Shown here: one piece after another, positions 1-9,515 of the stretch | How the letters are laid out: every line of letters begins with the position of its first letter | How positions within the stretch are numbered: the first letter of the stretch is position 1 | Assembly (NCBI GenBank): GCA_020061105.1 | Contig: JAGUYW010000047.1 | Coordinates: forward strand, 1 to 37,163 | Reading direction: 5' to 3' | Length of the DNA: 37,163 bases | Origin: Anaerolineales bacterium | GTDB taxonomy: Bacteria > Chloroflexota > Anaerolineae > Anaerolineales > UBA4823 | The notes under the pieces: generated by a model | Database searches by the model: none | The model's input: only the letters and a program-made list of their open reading frames with translations | Told to the model about the DNA's origin: nothing | Made by a program: the position numbers and the translations under genes

Positions 1-1
1 C

Positions 2-631
2 TGGCGCCGGGAAGTGATCCGCCTGGCAGCGCTCCCGCCAGGCGGGCGCTTGCTAGATCTGGGCGCCGGGACAGGCGACCTGGGGCGCGAAGCGCGGCGG
101 CAGAACCCCGCCTGCCAGGCAATTGCCGCCGATTTCACGCTTGAAATGATGCGCGTCGGACGCCAGAACTTGCTCACTACTCCCCAGGCCCAGGCAGAGC
201 GCCTGGAATGGTCTGGCGCAGATGCCCTGCACCTGCCCTTCCCGGATGGGTTTTTCGATGCCGTGGTATCTGGTTTTTTACTGCGCAATGTGACCGATTT
301 ATCGCGCAGCCTGGCTGAACAATTCCGGGTTCTCAAACCTGGCGGGCGGATTGTGGCGCTCGATACCACCCCGCCGCCGCGCTCTGTGCTAACCCCGCTG
401 ATCGACTTTCACCTGCACACCATCATCCCGACGGTCGGGCGGATACTCACCGGGCAATCTGATGCTTACCAATACCTGCCAGATACAACCCAAAATTTCT
501 TGCCGCCTCAGCAGTTAGCCGCCCGATTGATGGCAGCCGGCTTTTCTTCCATTGGGTACCAACGGCGTATGTTTGGTACAATCGCCATCTATTGGGGAAC
601 AAAACCAGACCCTGGAGCGAACAACCGGTGA
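2..631 (+). CDS. ubiE: demethylmenaquinone methyltransferase / UbiE-family SAM methyltransferase, 5' end outside window
   Basis: Open frame from the window edge; motif LLDLGAGTGDLGREA, then FPDGFFDAVVSGFLLRNVTD and VLKPGGRIVALDTTPP, typical of UbiE/COQ5. Confidence 0.85.
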   Translation, partial: WRREVIRLAALPPGGRLLDLGAGTGDLGREARRQNPACQAIAADFTLEMMRVGRQNLLTTPQAQAERLEWSGADALHLPFPDGFFDAVVSGFLLRNVTDLSRSLAEQFRVLKPGGRIVALDTTPPPRSVLTPLIDFHLHTIIPTVGRILTGQSDAYQYLPDTTQNFLPPQQLAARLMAAGFSSIGYQRRMFGTIAIYWGTKPDPGANNR

Positions 632-644
632 GACGGCAGACTCG

Positions 645-1274
645 ATGGCTGAACCCATGACCAACAACGCCCGCCAGGCATCAGCGAGCGAAGAACAGAT
701 CGAGACCAGCCAACGCCGGCTGGTGGTAGGCATCAGCGGGGCGTCTGGCGCCATCCTGGGCATTCGCCTCCTGGAAGTGCTGCACCAGACCAATATCGTC
801 ACCCACCTGGTGCTTTCGCCGGCAGCGCGTCAGACTATCCGCGATGAAACCGATTACACCGTGGAACAGGTCCAGGCGCTGGCAGGAGTCAACTATCGTT
901 ACCACGATATCGGCGCCAGCATCGCCTCTGGATCCACAAAAACCCTGGGAATGGTGGTCATCCCTTGCTCGATCAAGACCCTCTCGGCCATTGCCAATAG
1001 CTATGCAGCCGATTTACTGACGCGCGCTGCGGATGTTACATTGAAGGAAGGTAGACCACTGGCGCTGGTGGTGCGCGAGGCGCCTTTGCACAGCGGGCAT
1101 CTGCGCTTGATGAAATTAGCCGCTCAGGCGGGTGCAATTATCTTTCCGCCTGTCCCGGCTTTCTACAACCGCCCTGCCACCATCGATGAAATGATCGACC
1201 AGATTGTGGGACGCATTCTGGCGCGTCTGGGAATTGAGAACGATCTCTACACCGCTTGGGATCAGCAAAAATGA
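645..1274 (+). CDS. ubiX: UbiX family flavin prenyltransferase
   Basis: RRLVVGISGASGAILGIRLLEVL, LVVREAPLHSGHLRLMKLAAQAGAIIFPPVPAFYNRP; start at ATG 645 preferred over the ORF-track start at 552. Confidence 0.92.
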   Translation: MAEPMTNNARQASASEEQIETSQRRLVVGISGASGAILGIRLLEVLHQTNIVTHLVLSPAARQTIRDETDYTVEQVQALAGVNYRYHDIGASIASGSTKTLGMVVIPCSIKTLSAIANSYAADLLTRAADVTLKEGRPLALVVREAPLHSGHLRLMKLAAQAGAIIFPPVPAFYNRPATIDEMIDQIVGRILARLGIENDLYTAWDQQK

Positions 1275-2047
1275 ACGCCCCACATACCCTTCACCCATCC
1301 GAAGAACGCGACCTGGATAAAGCCGCTCGTTGCGGAGAACCTTCCTATGTCTGGCGCGCTGGACAAGAAAGGCGCTTGCAGATGATCTTGCAAGCCGCCG
1401 GCGGAAAGGTGCAGGGGCGATTGTTGGAGAACGGCTGTGGCGTGGGCATGTACGCCAGGCGCTTGGCAGCTCACGCCGGCCAGGTTACCGGCCTGGAATA
1501 TGATTTCGAAAGGGCGCTGCAGGCCCGCGAAGCCACTCAGGACTTACCTGGCGCAGCCGTATTGTGTGCTGCCGGTGAATTTCTCCCTTTCCCCGACAAC
1601 AGCATGAACTTCATCCTCAGCCATGAGGTGATCGAACACGTCCAGGATGATCGTTTGGCGGTCAGCGAGATGGTGCGCGTTTTACAACCAGGCGGACGCA
1701 TCGCCCTGTTTGTCCCCAATCGCGGCTACCCGTTCGAGACGCATGGGATATACTGGCGTGGCAACTATCGCTTTGGTAATATCCCTTTGGTGAACTACTT
1801 ACCGCGCCGCTGGCGCGACAGGCTGGCCCCCCATGTACGAATGTATAGTCAAAACGACCTGCGGCGGTTATTCGATGGCCTGCCCGTACGGTTGGTCAGG
1901 CAACAGGTAATCTTCGGCGCTTACGATAACATCATTGCGCGCTGGGCGCGCCTGGGGAAAGCCTTGCGCTTTTTCTTGCAATGGCTGGAAAAAACCCCCT
2001 TGCAACATCTCGGGCTATCTCATTTTTGGGTTATCGAGAAACTCTAG
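1271..2047 (+). CDS. class I SAM-dependent methyltransferase
   Basis: LLENGCGVGMYARRLAAHAG, FPDNSMNFILSHEVIEHVQDDRLAVSEMVRVLQPGGRIALFVPNRGYPFETHG; ATGA overlap with ubiX stop. Confidence 0.88.
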   Translation: MNAPHTLHPSEERDLDKAARCGEPSYVWRAGQERRLQMILQAAGGKVQGRLLENGCGVGMYARRLAAHAGQVTGLEYDFERALQAREATQDLPGAAVLCAAGEFLPFPDNSMNFILSHEVIEHVQDDRLAVSEMVRVLQPGGRIALFVPNRGYPFETHGIYWRGNYRFGNIPLVNYLPRRWRDRLAPHVRMYSQNDLRRLFDGLPVRLVRQQVIFGAYDNIIARWARLGKALRFFLQWLEKTPLQHLGLSHFWVIEKL

Positions 2048-2952
2048 TCCAGCGGCGCCTTGAAATCGTAAATTCCTTCTTGTACACCCCAGCGCCGGCC
2101 GCAACCCGGACAGTCCAGGCTGTTAGTACCTTCCGTCAATGGGGAATGGCGGCATTCCGGGCAGCAAAAGAATGCTCCTTTCACAGCCATCGGGGAATCG
2201 CCCACAGTCTGGGCTTTGACGAACACGCTGGGGGTCAACTGCCACCAATCACCGCTCCATTGAGCAAGCGCATCCAGCCCAACCAAAAAACGCAGCGGCA
2301 GCCAGCGTTTCAGCAGGCCAATCCGAAAATGCGAAACGGTCAACTGGCGCTGAACAGAAAAACCGCCTGCCTTCAGCCAACCGCGCACCGCCTGGGGGTG
2401 AAAATCGAAGTTGAGCGCTGCAAACTCGACCGCTTGCAAATCAAACGGGCTCCAAGACTGTCGCCTCAGTAAATAACGCAAAATCGCCTTCAAATTCTGT
2501 TTGTTGGCAAATTCCAGGATGAAACAGGCTTGTGATTGCAATACCCGGCGCGTCTCGGTTAATGCCCGTTGTGGGTCGATCATATGGTGCAGGGTGCGGA
2601 TCATCGTGGCGGCATCGAAAAGGCCATCCACAAAAGGCAGGCGATAAATATCAGCCGCCACATACAGATATCGCTCGTGCGCCCCCAAAGCCTGGCGCGC
2701 CAGCCGCAGTTGGGTGCGCGAATAATCTAGCAAGACCACCCGCTCAAAGCCGGCGTAACGTGGCGTGTTGCGCCCCGCCCCAGCTCCTAGTTCGAGCAGC
2801 AATTTTCCCGAAACCGGCAGAAGCCGCCGCAGGGCGACGGCTTCTGCCTGATCTTCATAATCTCGCCCACCGTGCTCCCAGAAAGATGCCTGGTAATCTG
2901 AGCCTTCGTAATCGATGACCGGTGGGCGGTCAGAATGAGAGGCGCCGCTCAT
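2044..2952 (-). CDS. class I SAM methyltransferase with C-terminal Trm112-like zinc ribbon
   Basis: [18 protein letters not shown]...[10 protein letters not shown]-terminal [34 protein letters not shown]. Confidence 0.85.
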   Translation of the reverse strand: MSGASHSDRPPVIDYEGSDYQASFWEHGGRDYEDQAEAVALRRLLPVSGKLLLELGAGAGRNTPRYAGFERVVLLDYSRTQLRLARQALGAHERYLYVAADIYRLPFVDGLFDAATMIRTLHHMIDPQRALTETRRVLQSQACFILEFANKQNLKAILRYLLRRQSWSPFDLQAVEFAALNFDFHPQAVRGWLKAGGFSVQRQLTVSHFRIGLLKRWLPLRFLVGLDALAQWSGDWWQLTPSVFVKAQTVGDSPMAVKGAFFCCPECRHSPLTEGTNSLDCPGCGRRWGVQEGIYDFKAPLD

Positions 2953-4265
2953 TCGAATTTGCTGCCATTATAGCCACGCCCGAGGCCTCGATAGTGAAAG
3001 CCCAGCCGGTGCATAATTTCAGGCTCATAAATATTGCGCCCATCGAAAACGACTGGTTGGCGCATCAGGTCGTGAAGTTTTTGTAAGTCAATTTGCTTGA
3101 ATTCATTCCACTCCGTAACCACCATGACCGCATCAGCACCTTCAGCCGCCTTGTAGGCGTCAGCGCACATTTTCACACCGGGCATAATCGGTTCAGCGAC
3201 CATCATCGCTACCGGGTCATAGGCCTGTACCGAGGCGCCGGCTTCGATCAAGGCGTTGGCAATATCCAGCGCCGGGGCGTCGCGCATATCATCGGTATTG
3301 GGTTTAAAAGACAGGCCAAATAAACCAATGATTTTTCCTTGCAAATCGCCAAGCATCTCTTTCAAGCGAGTGACAGCCATGGGGCGGCGGTCATTATTGA
3401 TATCCATCACTGCGTACAGCAATTGCGGGTGGCGTCCTTTGTCGGCTGCCATATAAGCCAACGCTTTGACATCTTTGGGAAAGCACGACCCGCCATAGCC
3501 CAGGCCGGCATCCAAGAACATCGGCCCAATGCGTTTATCATAGCCCATCCCCACCGCCACCTCTTTTACATCCGCCCCCAGGGCTTCGCAAATATTGGCG
3601 ATCTCATTGATGAACGAGATTTTCGTAGCCAGAAAAGCATTGGAAGCATATTTGATCATTTCAGCGGTACGAAGATCGGTGAGCACAATCGGCGCACGCA
3701 GCGGCAGGTGCAGTTGCGCCACCATTTCAGCCGCATCAAGATCTAGCGACCCCAGTACAGTGCGGTGCGGCTGCATAAAATCGCTGATCGCTGAACCTTC
3801 ACGCAAGAACTCGGGACATGAAACCACTGAGAAAGGAATCGCTTGAGGTTGGGCTTTGCGGATGATATCTGCCACCCAGTCTCCGGTGCCTACAGGCACG
3901 GTCGATTTATTGACAATTATCAGGGGAGCTTTCATAGTTTTGGCGACTGTTTCGGAGGCTTGCGCCACATAACGCAAATCGGCTTCGCCATCCACTCCCG
4001 ATGGGGTGCCGACGGCGATAAAAACGAATTGCGTGCCATCCAAGCCCTCCTCATAAGAGGTAGTAAAAGAAAGTCGCCCGGCGCGCATATTCCGTTCGAC
4101 CAGTTCTTTCAACCCTGGCTCATAGATCGGCATCTCGCCTTTTCGCAGCATTTCCACCTTATTTTCAGCGATATCCAGCGCGATAACGCGATTGCCCAAA
4201 TCCGAAAAACAAGCCGCTGTCACCAGGCCGACATAGCCGACGCCAATCACACAAATTTGTTTCAT
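2949..4265 (-). CDS. ugd: UDP-glucose 6-dehydrogenase
   Basis: [83 protein letters not shown]. Confidence 0.95.
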   Translation of the reverse strand: MKQICVIGVGYVGLVTAACFSDLGNRVIALDIAENKVEMLRKGEMPIYEPGLKELVERNMRAGRLSFTTSYEEGLDGTQFVFIAVGTPSGVDGEADLRYVAQASETVAKTMKAPLIIVNKSTVPVGTGDWVADIIRKAQPQAIPFSVVSCPEFLREGSAISDFMQPHRTVLGSLDLDAAEMVAQLHLPLRAPIVLTDLRTAEMIKYASNAFLATKISFINEIANICEALGADVKEVAVGMGYDKRIGPMFLDAGLGYGGSCFPKDVKALAYMAADKGRHPQLLYAVMDINNDRRPMAVTRLKEMLGDLQGKIIGLFGLSFKPNTDDMRDAPALDIANALIEAGASVQAYDPVAMMVAEPIMPGVKMCADAYKAAEGADAVMVVTEWNEFKQIDLQKLHDLMRQPVVFDGRNIYEPEIMHRLGFHYRGLGRGYNGSKFE

Positions 4266-4395
4266 ATTTGCCTCTCCTAAAAACGAACCAGATTTTCCTG
4301 CCAGCCCTGGTAGCTGGCAATACCCACCCTACCCGGACTCGCGCCTGCCAATCTTACCATAAACCATAGCGAATGTCATATTGAAAAGATAACCG

Positions 4396-4412
4396 TCATA
4401 TTTCAAGTATGA
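4396..4412. promoter_or_regulatory. imperfect 17-bp dyad (TCATATTTCAAGTATGA), candidate Rrf2 operator
   Basis: One mismatched pair in an 8+8 dyad just upstream of the -35 box of the Rrf2 gene. Confidence 0.45.
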
Positions 4413-4422
4413 TCTCTGTCAC

Positions 4423-4451
4423 TTGTGAATTCGCCAAAAACAGTCTAAAAT
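4423..4451 (+). promoter_or_regulatory. sigma70-like promoter of the Rrf2 gene
   Basis: TTGTGA (4423-4428), 17 bp, TAAAAT (4446-4451); followed by AAAGGGAG ribosome-binding site before ATG 4499. Confidence 0.65.
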
Positions 4452-4498
4452 ATTAGAGATAAATCCTATCCGTAAAACCAACAAAGGGAGTTTTACAA

Positions 4499-4924
4499 AT
4501 GCAAATTACTCGTCAAGCTGATTATGCGGTACGCGCCGTTTTGTACCTGGCTCAATTAGGCCCAGACCAGCGAGCAGCAACAAGCCAAATTGCCCAAGAG
4601 CAGCGGATTCCCCCCTCTTTCTTGGCAAAAATCGTCTCGCAGCTTTCCGTAGCCGGTCTCCTGCAAACCTCACGCGGCGCCAGAGGCGGCGTTTCATTGG
4701 CAAGAGACCCGCAAAATATTTCAATTCTCGAGGTTGTTGAAGCCATCGATGGTCCGATCTTGCTCAACGAATGCGTTTCGAATAGCGGTGTGTGCATGTT
4801 TGGCGATACCTGCCAGATCCGACCATTATGGTGCGATGCCCAGGCCGGCCTGGTAGACCGCTTGCGCCAAACAACTTTCGACAACTTTATTAACCATAAT
4901 GGGCAGCCGCCCCTGGCTGCCTGA
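4499..4924 (+). CDS. Rrf2 family transcriptional regulator
   Basis: MQITRQADYAVRAVLYLAQL...RIPPSFLAKIVSQLSVAGLLQTSRGARGGVSLAR; C-x5-C-x5-C (ECVSNSGVCMFGDTCQ) as in Fe-S Rrf2 proteins. Confidence 0.95.
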   Translation: MQITRQADYAVRAVLYLAQLGPDQRAATSQIAQEQRIPPSFLAKIVSQLSVAGLLQTSRGARGGVSLARDPQNISILEVVEAIDGPILLNECVSNSGVCMFGDTCQIRPLWCDAQAGLVDRLRQTTFDNFINHNGQPPLAA

Positions 4925-4954
4925 TCGATCGCGCTCGTTACGACGCCTTTTTAT

Positions 4955-5002
4955 AACATAGAGACATTCTACAACGGCCAGGTTGTAGAATGTCTCTATG
5001 TT
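4955..5002. repeat. perfect 21-bp inverted repeat with 6-nt loop
   Basis: AACATAGAGACATTCTACAAC (4955-4975) GGCCAG GTTGTAGAATGTCTCTATGTT (4982-5002). Confidence 0.95.
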
Positions 5003-5020
5003 TAATGCTCCCGAATAGCG

Positions 5021-5026
5021 TATAAT
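5021..5026 (+). promoter_or_regulatory. candidate -10 box (TATAAT) upstream of hutU
   Basis: Exact TATAAT 19 bp after the inverted repeat; no good -35 seen. Confidence 0.5.
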
Positions 5027-5087
5027 CTAAATCGTCCTGAACACCAGGGCTTCAAAAAACGATCTTCTAAAAAACATGGAGGCGAAC

Positions 5088-6740
5088 ATGTCCGAACCGC
5101 GTGTTGTGCGTGCCCCGCGCGGCGTGCAGCGAACCTGCAAGTCCTGGCTAACTGAAGCCGCCTATCGTATGATCCAAAACAACCTCGATCCCGATGTGGC
5201 CGAACGTCCACAAGACCTGGTGGTTTACGGTGGACGCGGCCAGGCAGCCCGCAATTGGGAAGCCTTCGACGCTATTCTACAATCCTTACGTGAACTAGAA
5301 GATGACGAGACGCTCTTGGTGCAATCCGGCAAACCAGTGGCAGTATTTAAAAGCCACCCCGATGCGCCTCGCGTCCTGATCGCCAACTCCAACCTGGTTC
5401 CTTTCTGGGCAACCCAGGGCTACTTTGACCAGCTATCAGCCAAAGGGTTGATTATGTACGGCCAGATGACCGCCGGATCGTGGATTTATATTGGCACACA
5501 GGGTATCTTGCAAGGCACCTATGAAACGCTTGCATCTTTAGCCCACCAACGCGGTTGGCCATCGCTGAAAGGAAAGTTTGTGCTCACTGCTGGCCTGGGC
5601 GGCATGGGCGGGGCGCAACCCCTGGCGATTACGATGAATGAGGGCGTTGGCCTTGTAGTGGAGGTTGACCCGCAACGCGCTCGCCGCCGCCAGGAGATCG
5701 GTTATGTTGACCTGGTGGTAGACACCCTGGAAGAGGCCATGACATTGGTAGAAGAGGCGCGCGAGCAGGGCCTGCCGCGCTCCATTGGTCTGGTAGGCAA
5801 CGCCGCTGATATTTATCCTGAACTGGTCATCCGTGGCGTCATTCCCGATGTGGTCACCGACCAAACCCCGGCCCACGATGTCCTGATGTATGTGCCATCC
5901 GGACTGAGCCTGACGGCCGCCGAAAGCATGCGCCAGGAAGATCCCGAAGAATATGCTCGCCGCTCGATGCAATCGATGGCGCGCCATATCGAAGCCATGC
6001 TGGCTTTCCAGAAAGCCGGGGCAGAGGTTTTCGATTATGGCAACAATTTGCGCCAACGCGCCTATGATTATGGTGTAAAAGAGGCTTTTAATTTTCCCGG
6101 CTTTGTGCCGGCTTACATCCGCCCCTTGTTTTGTGAAGGCAAAGGCCCCTTTCGTTGGGTAGCCCTTTCAGGCGACAAAGAAGATATCTACCGCACCGAT
6201 GAAGCGGTAATGGAATTGTTCCCCGATAACACCAATCTCCACCGCTGGCTGCAACTGGCGCGCCAAAAAGTGCCCTTCCAGGGGCTGCCTGCGCGCATCT
6301 GTTGGTTGGGCTACGGTGAACGCGCCAAAGCCGGTCTAAAATTCAATGACATGGTGGCGAAAGGCATTGTCAAAGCCCCAATTGTGATCGGCCGCGACCA
6401 CCTGGACGCCGGCTCAGTCGCCTCGCCCAACCGTGAGACCGAAGGAATGCGCGATGGCTCCGACGCAATTAGCGATTGGGCCATCCTGAATGCCATGATC
6501 AACGCTGTGGGAGGCGCCACATGGGTTTCTTTTCATCATGGCGGTGGAGTAGGGATCGGTTACAGCCAACACGCCGGGCAAGTGATCGTCGCCGATGGCA
6601 CTCCAGAAGCAGCCCGGCGGTTGGAACGCGTCTTGACCAGTGATCCTGGTATGGGCGTGGTACGGCATGCAGACGCTGGCTATGAAATCGCCATCGAAGC
6701 AGCCAAAAAGCACGGTATCAAAATCCCTATGCTCAAGTAA
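5088..6740 (+). CDS. hutU: urocanate hydratase
   Basis: QTYETL-type urocanase signatures: [84 protein letters not shown]; start 5088 follows GGAGG (alternative ATG 5076). Confidence 0.96.
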   Translation: MSEPRVVRAPRGVQRTCKSWLTEAAYRMIQNNLDPDVAERPQDLVVYGGRGQAARNWEAFDAILQSLRELEDDETLLVQSGKPVAVFKSHPDAPRVLIANSNLVPFWATQGYFDQLSAKGLIMYGQMTAGSWIYIGTQGILQGTYETLASLAHQRGWPSLKGKFVLTAGLGGMGGAQPLAITMNEGVGLVVEVDPQRARRRQEIGYVDLVVDTLEEAMTLVEEAREQGLPRSIGLVGNAADIYPELVIRGVIPDVVTDQTPAHDVLMYVPSGLSLTAAESMRQEDPEEYARRSMQSMARHIEAMLAFQKAGAEVFDYGNNLRQRAYDYGVKEAFNFPGFVPAYIRPLFCEGKGPFRWVALSGDKEDIYRTDEAVMELFPDNTNLHRWLQLARQKVPFQGLPARICWLGYGERAKAGLKFNDMVAKGIVKAPIVIGRDHLDAGSVASPNRETEGMRDGSDAISDWAILNAMINAVGGATWVSFHHGGGVGIGYSQHAGQVIVADGTPEAARRLERVLTSDPGMGVVRHADAGYEIAIEAAKKHGIKIPMLK

Positions 6741-6747
6741 AATAAAG

Positions 6748-8226
6748 ATGATGGAAGGTCGTCAACTCAGCCAGTTCCGTATCGAATACCTGCTTGGACG
6801 CGGCGCATTTACTGAAACATACCGGGCGGTGGATACAGTGCGCCGCCGCCCGGCAGCCCTCAAGCTGTTGCGACTGGATGAAGAGCAAGACCTGCCCAAT
6901 ATCGTCCAGCAAGCGCGCCTGGCTTCCGACCTGGTGCACCCACACCTGGCCTGGGTTTGGGACGCCGGCGAAGCAGATGGGGAATATTTTATTGCCGAAC
7001 GCTTCGTCGATGGCGCTTCACTGGCTGAGATGATCGCCGCGGTTGGCCCAATCCCCTGGCAAGAGGCTCTTGAAATCATCCAGCATATTGCCCAAGGGTT
7101 GGATTTTGCACATGAACGCAAATGGGCGCACGGACACCTGACCCCCAAAAATATCCTGATCAGCCACGATCAAGGCGCTGTGCTGACCGACATCGGCCTG
7201 GCCTACGCCTTGCGCACCAACGGCATCCCGCTCAACGAACCGGCTTATAGCGCCTCTGAAATCTGGCAAGGTTATTCGCCCAGCCCTGCCAGCGACCAAT
7301 ATGCCCTGGCATGTATCCTGGTAGAAATGCTGACCGGTCAGCCGCTCTTCGCTGGCGAATCGCCCGACGAGATTCGAAACAAACACCTGGCTGGCCTGGA
7401 GCTTTTACCAGGCGGCCTGCCATGGGAGACGGTTCCAGCGCTGCGCCGCGCCCTGGCGCGCATTCCCGGAGGGCGCTATCCCACAATGGTTGAATGGAGT
7501 GAAGCGCTGACGCGCCAGGCCGTGAATCTCGCCGAATCTTCAGAAGAGCAAGCTCGGCGCTCCAGCGCTGCCCTGGCATGGCGCGAAGTTCAGGAAAAGA
7601 AGCGCAGCCAGGCAGAGGAGAACACTCGCCTGGCTGCCTTGGAACAGGCGCGCCGTGAAATCGAGCAACAGATCAACCAACCGCCTCCCGCCCCCCCGGC
7701 AGGGTTCGAAGTTGACGAAACAACACCGGCAAGTACTGCGACCAACTCCAGCCCTCTCCTGGAAGTCGAAGACCTCGATATCCCTGAGTTCGCCTCCGGG
7801 CGCGAAGAGCTGCCCCAACGGCGTTCTCGCAGACGCAGCACGTGGAGTGGGTGGTGGTTAGTATTGGCAGGCATTATCCTCCTCTTCTTGGTTCTGGGCG
7901 GCCTGTGGATCGCCAACCGCCAGCAAGACAATTCGTTCTTTCCATCCACAACAACACACACCGCCACGATACCCAGCGCCACATTCGCGCCGAGCGCAAC
8001 CGCACAACCTACCCAAACATTGACCCCAACCGATACGCTCACGTTCACTCCCACCGCCACACAAATCCCAACCGCCACATCTACATTAACTATCACGGCT
8101 ACTGTCAGCCCCACGATTACTCTGACGCCTACACAAACGCTCACGTTTACGGTAACTCGACCGCCGGTTACACTAGCAGGAACTGATTCGTTCTCACAGC
8201 CAGTACCCCCTACTTTGACCCCCTGA
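6748..8226 (+). CDS. serine/threonine protein kinase-like (probable pseudokinase) with juxtamembrane coil, single TM and Thr/Pro-rich C-terminal tail
   Basis: FRIEYLLGRGAFTETYRAVD, AALKLL, HGHLTPKNILI in place of HRDLKPxN, TDIGLA in place of DFG; TM WWLVLAGIILLFLVLGGLWIA; TPTxT repeats; start set to 6748 instead of 6640, which overlaps hutU. Confidence 0.85.
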   Translation: MMEGRQLSQFRIEYLLGRGAFTETYRAVDTVRRRPAALKLLRLDEEQDLPNIVQQARLASDLVHPHLAWVWDAGEADGEYFIAERFVDGASLAEMIAAVGPIPWQEALEIIQHIAQGLDFAHERKWAHGHLTPKNILISHDQGAVLTDIGLAYALRTNGIPLNEPAYSASEIWQGYSPSPASDQYALACILVEMLTGQPLFAGESPDEIRNKHLAGLELLPGGLPWETVPALRRALARIPGGRYPTMVEWSEALTRQAVNLAESSEEQARRSSAALAWREVQEKKRSQAEENTRLAALEQARREIEQQINQPPPAPPAGFEVDETTPASTATNSSPLLEVEDLDIPEFASGREELPQRRSRRRSTWSGWWLVLAGIILLFLVLGGLWIANRQQDNSFFPSTTTHTATIPSATFAPSATAQPTQTLTPTDTLTFTPTATQIPTATSTLTITATVSPTITLTPTQTLTFTVTRPPVTLAGTDSFSQPVPPTLTP

Positions 8227-8235
8227 ATAACTGAT

Positions 8236-8862
8236 ATGAGTCTCACTTCCCCCTTGATGAAAGCCCCACTTGGTTGGTTTATCGCCGCACTCGCCGCTGC
8301 GATCCTGGTTGCCGCAGCCGCGCCTCTTGAAAAGACGCTGGGCATGAACGCCCGCCTGGTCTATCTGCACGGCGCCTGGGTGTGGACAGCATTGTTATCC
8401 TTTGCCATCGCAGCCCTATGCGGCGGTCTGGCATTGCTCACCCGCAAAGAAGCGCTCCATCAATGGTCGCGTGCCCTCGGGCGCAGCGGGTTATTTTTTT
8501 GGATCACATTTCTGCCGATGTCTTTGGCGGTAATGCAGGCCAATTGGAACGGCTTGTTCCTGGACGAACCGCGCTTTCGCACGCCGCTGAACCTGGCAAT
8601 TGTGGCCTTGCTGCTGCAAATTGGGCTGGTTTTCTTTCCCATTGCCTGGAATTCGCTGGCGAACCTGGCTTTTGGGATCAGCGTTTTTGTTGTGATGAAC
8701 CGTGTGGAAACCATCCTGCACCCCAATTCCCCGATTTTCAATTCACAGGCCAGAAATATCCAGTACTTCTTTATCGCTCTGTGGCTGCTGCTGGCGATAG
8801 CTGCCTGGCAACAAGCGCGTTTCTGGCTTCAACTCTCCAATAGAAGGAGTCAACCCTCGTAA
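8236..8862 (+). CDS. multi-pass membrane protein, distant CcmC/CcsA-like (copy 1)
   Basis: Multiple hydrophobic segments; MNARLVYLHGAWVWTALLSFAIAAL and ILHPNSPIFNSQARNIQYFFIALW. Confidence 0.6.
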   Translation: MSLTSPLMKAPLGWFIAALAAAILVAAAAPLEKTLGMNARLVYLHGAWVWTALLSFAIAALCGGLALLTRKEALHQWSRALGRSGLFFWITFLPMSLAVMQANWNGLFLDEPRFRTPLNLAIVALLLQIGLVFFPIAWNSLANLAFGISVFVVMNRVETILHPNSPIFNSQARNIQYFFIALWLLLAIAAWQQARFWLQLSNRRSQPS

Positions 8863-9515
8863 TGGTAGAAAACTCAAAACGCTGGCTTACCGCGCCTGGA
8901 ATCTGGTTATTGGTAATCCTGGGATTGATGGCGCTGCTCACCGCACTGGGGCCAGCTGAAAAATCCCTGGGCAGCAATGTCCGGGTCGTTTACCTGCATG
9001 GCGCCTGGGTGTGGACCGCCCTGGCAGCTTTCTGTGCGGCGGGCCTGGCGGGCGCCCTGGCCTTGCTCTTCCGGCAGGCTGCGATGCATCGTTGGTCGCT
9101 CGTTCTGGGGCGCACCGGTTTACTGTTCTGGATCAGCTATCTGCCCATCTCGATGTGGGCGATGCAGACCAACTGGAATGGCCTGTTCCTGGCAGAGCCG
9201 CGATGGCGACTGGCAGTGGTCTTTGCGGTTGGCGGCTTGATGGCGCAAGTCGGCCTGAGCCTGGTCAATAAACCCGCCTGGACTTCTGCAATCAACCTGG
9301 TTTACATCCTCATTTTGTTTCTGGCTTTGCAAAACACGCCCAATGTCATGCACCCCCCTTCACCCATTTTGAATTCCGATGCGGCCCGTATCCAATTCTA
9401 CTTTATGGCACTGGTTAGTTTGACACTCCTGGCCGCCTGGCAGGTTGCCCGCTGGCAAATCCAGCGCATTCCTTCTCCAATCAAAGTTCGAGGCGTTACC
9501 AAGAATCCGTATTGA
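8862..9515 (+). CDS. multi-pass membrane protein, distant CcmC/CcsA-like (copy 2, paralog of copy 1)
   Basis: SNVRVVYLHGAWVWTALAAFCAAGL and MHPPSPILNSDAARIQFYFMALVSL match the upstream gene; TAATG start/stop overlap. Confidence 0.6.
   Translation: MVENSKRWLTAPGIWLLVILGLMALLTALGPAEKSLGSNVRVVYLHGAWVWTALAAFCAAGLAGALALLFRQAAMHRWSLVLGRTGLLFWISYLPISMWAMQTNWNGLFLAEPRWRLAVVFAVGGLMAQVGLSLVNKPAWTSAINLVYILILFLALQNTPNVMHPPSPILNSDAARIQFYFMALVSLTLLAAWQVARWQIQRIPSPIKVRGVTKNPY

Noticed and set aside
1981-2472. 163-aa plus-strand ORF over the zinc-ribbon methyltransferase
   Set aside because: Antisense to a well-supported methyltransferase; no recognisable domain.
4955-5002. 21-bp inverted repeat considered as insertion-sequence ends
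   Set aside because: Only a 6-nt loop, no transposase and no visible target duplication; kept as a hairpin or operator candidate.
5538-6056. 172-aa minus-strand ORF inside hutU
   Set aside because: Antisense to a highly conserved enzyme gene.
7940-8160. Repetitive ACNCCNACN tract considered as a CRISPR or tandem repeat array
   Set aside because: Degenerate Thr/Pro codon repeats in frame with the kinase-like gene; no fixed repeat-spacer structure.
7590-8345. 251-aa Val-rich minus-strand ORF
   Set aside because: Mirror of the Thr/Pro repeat tail of the kinase-like gene; composition is explained by the sense-strand repeats.
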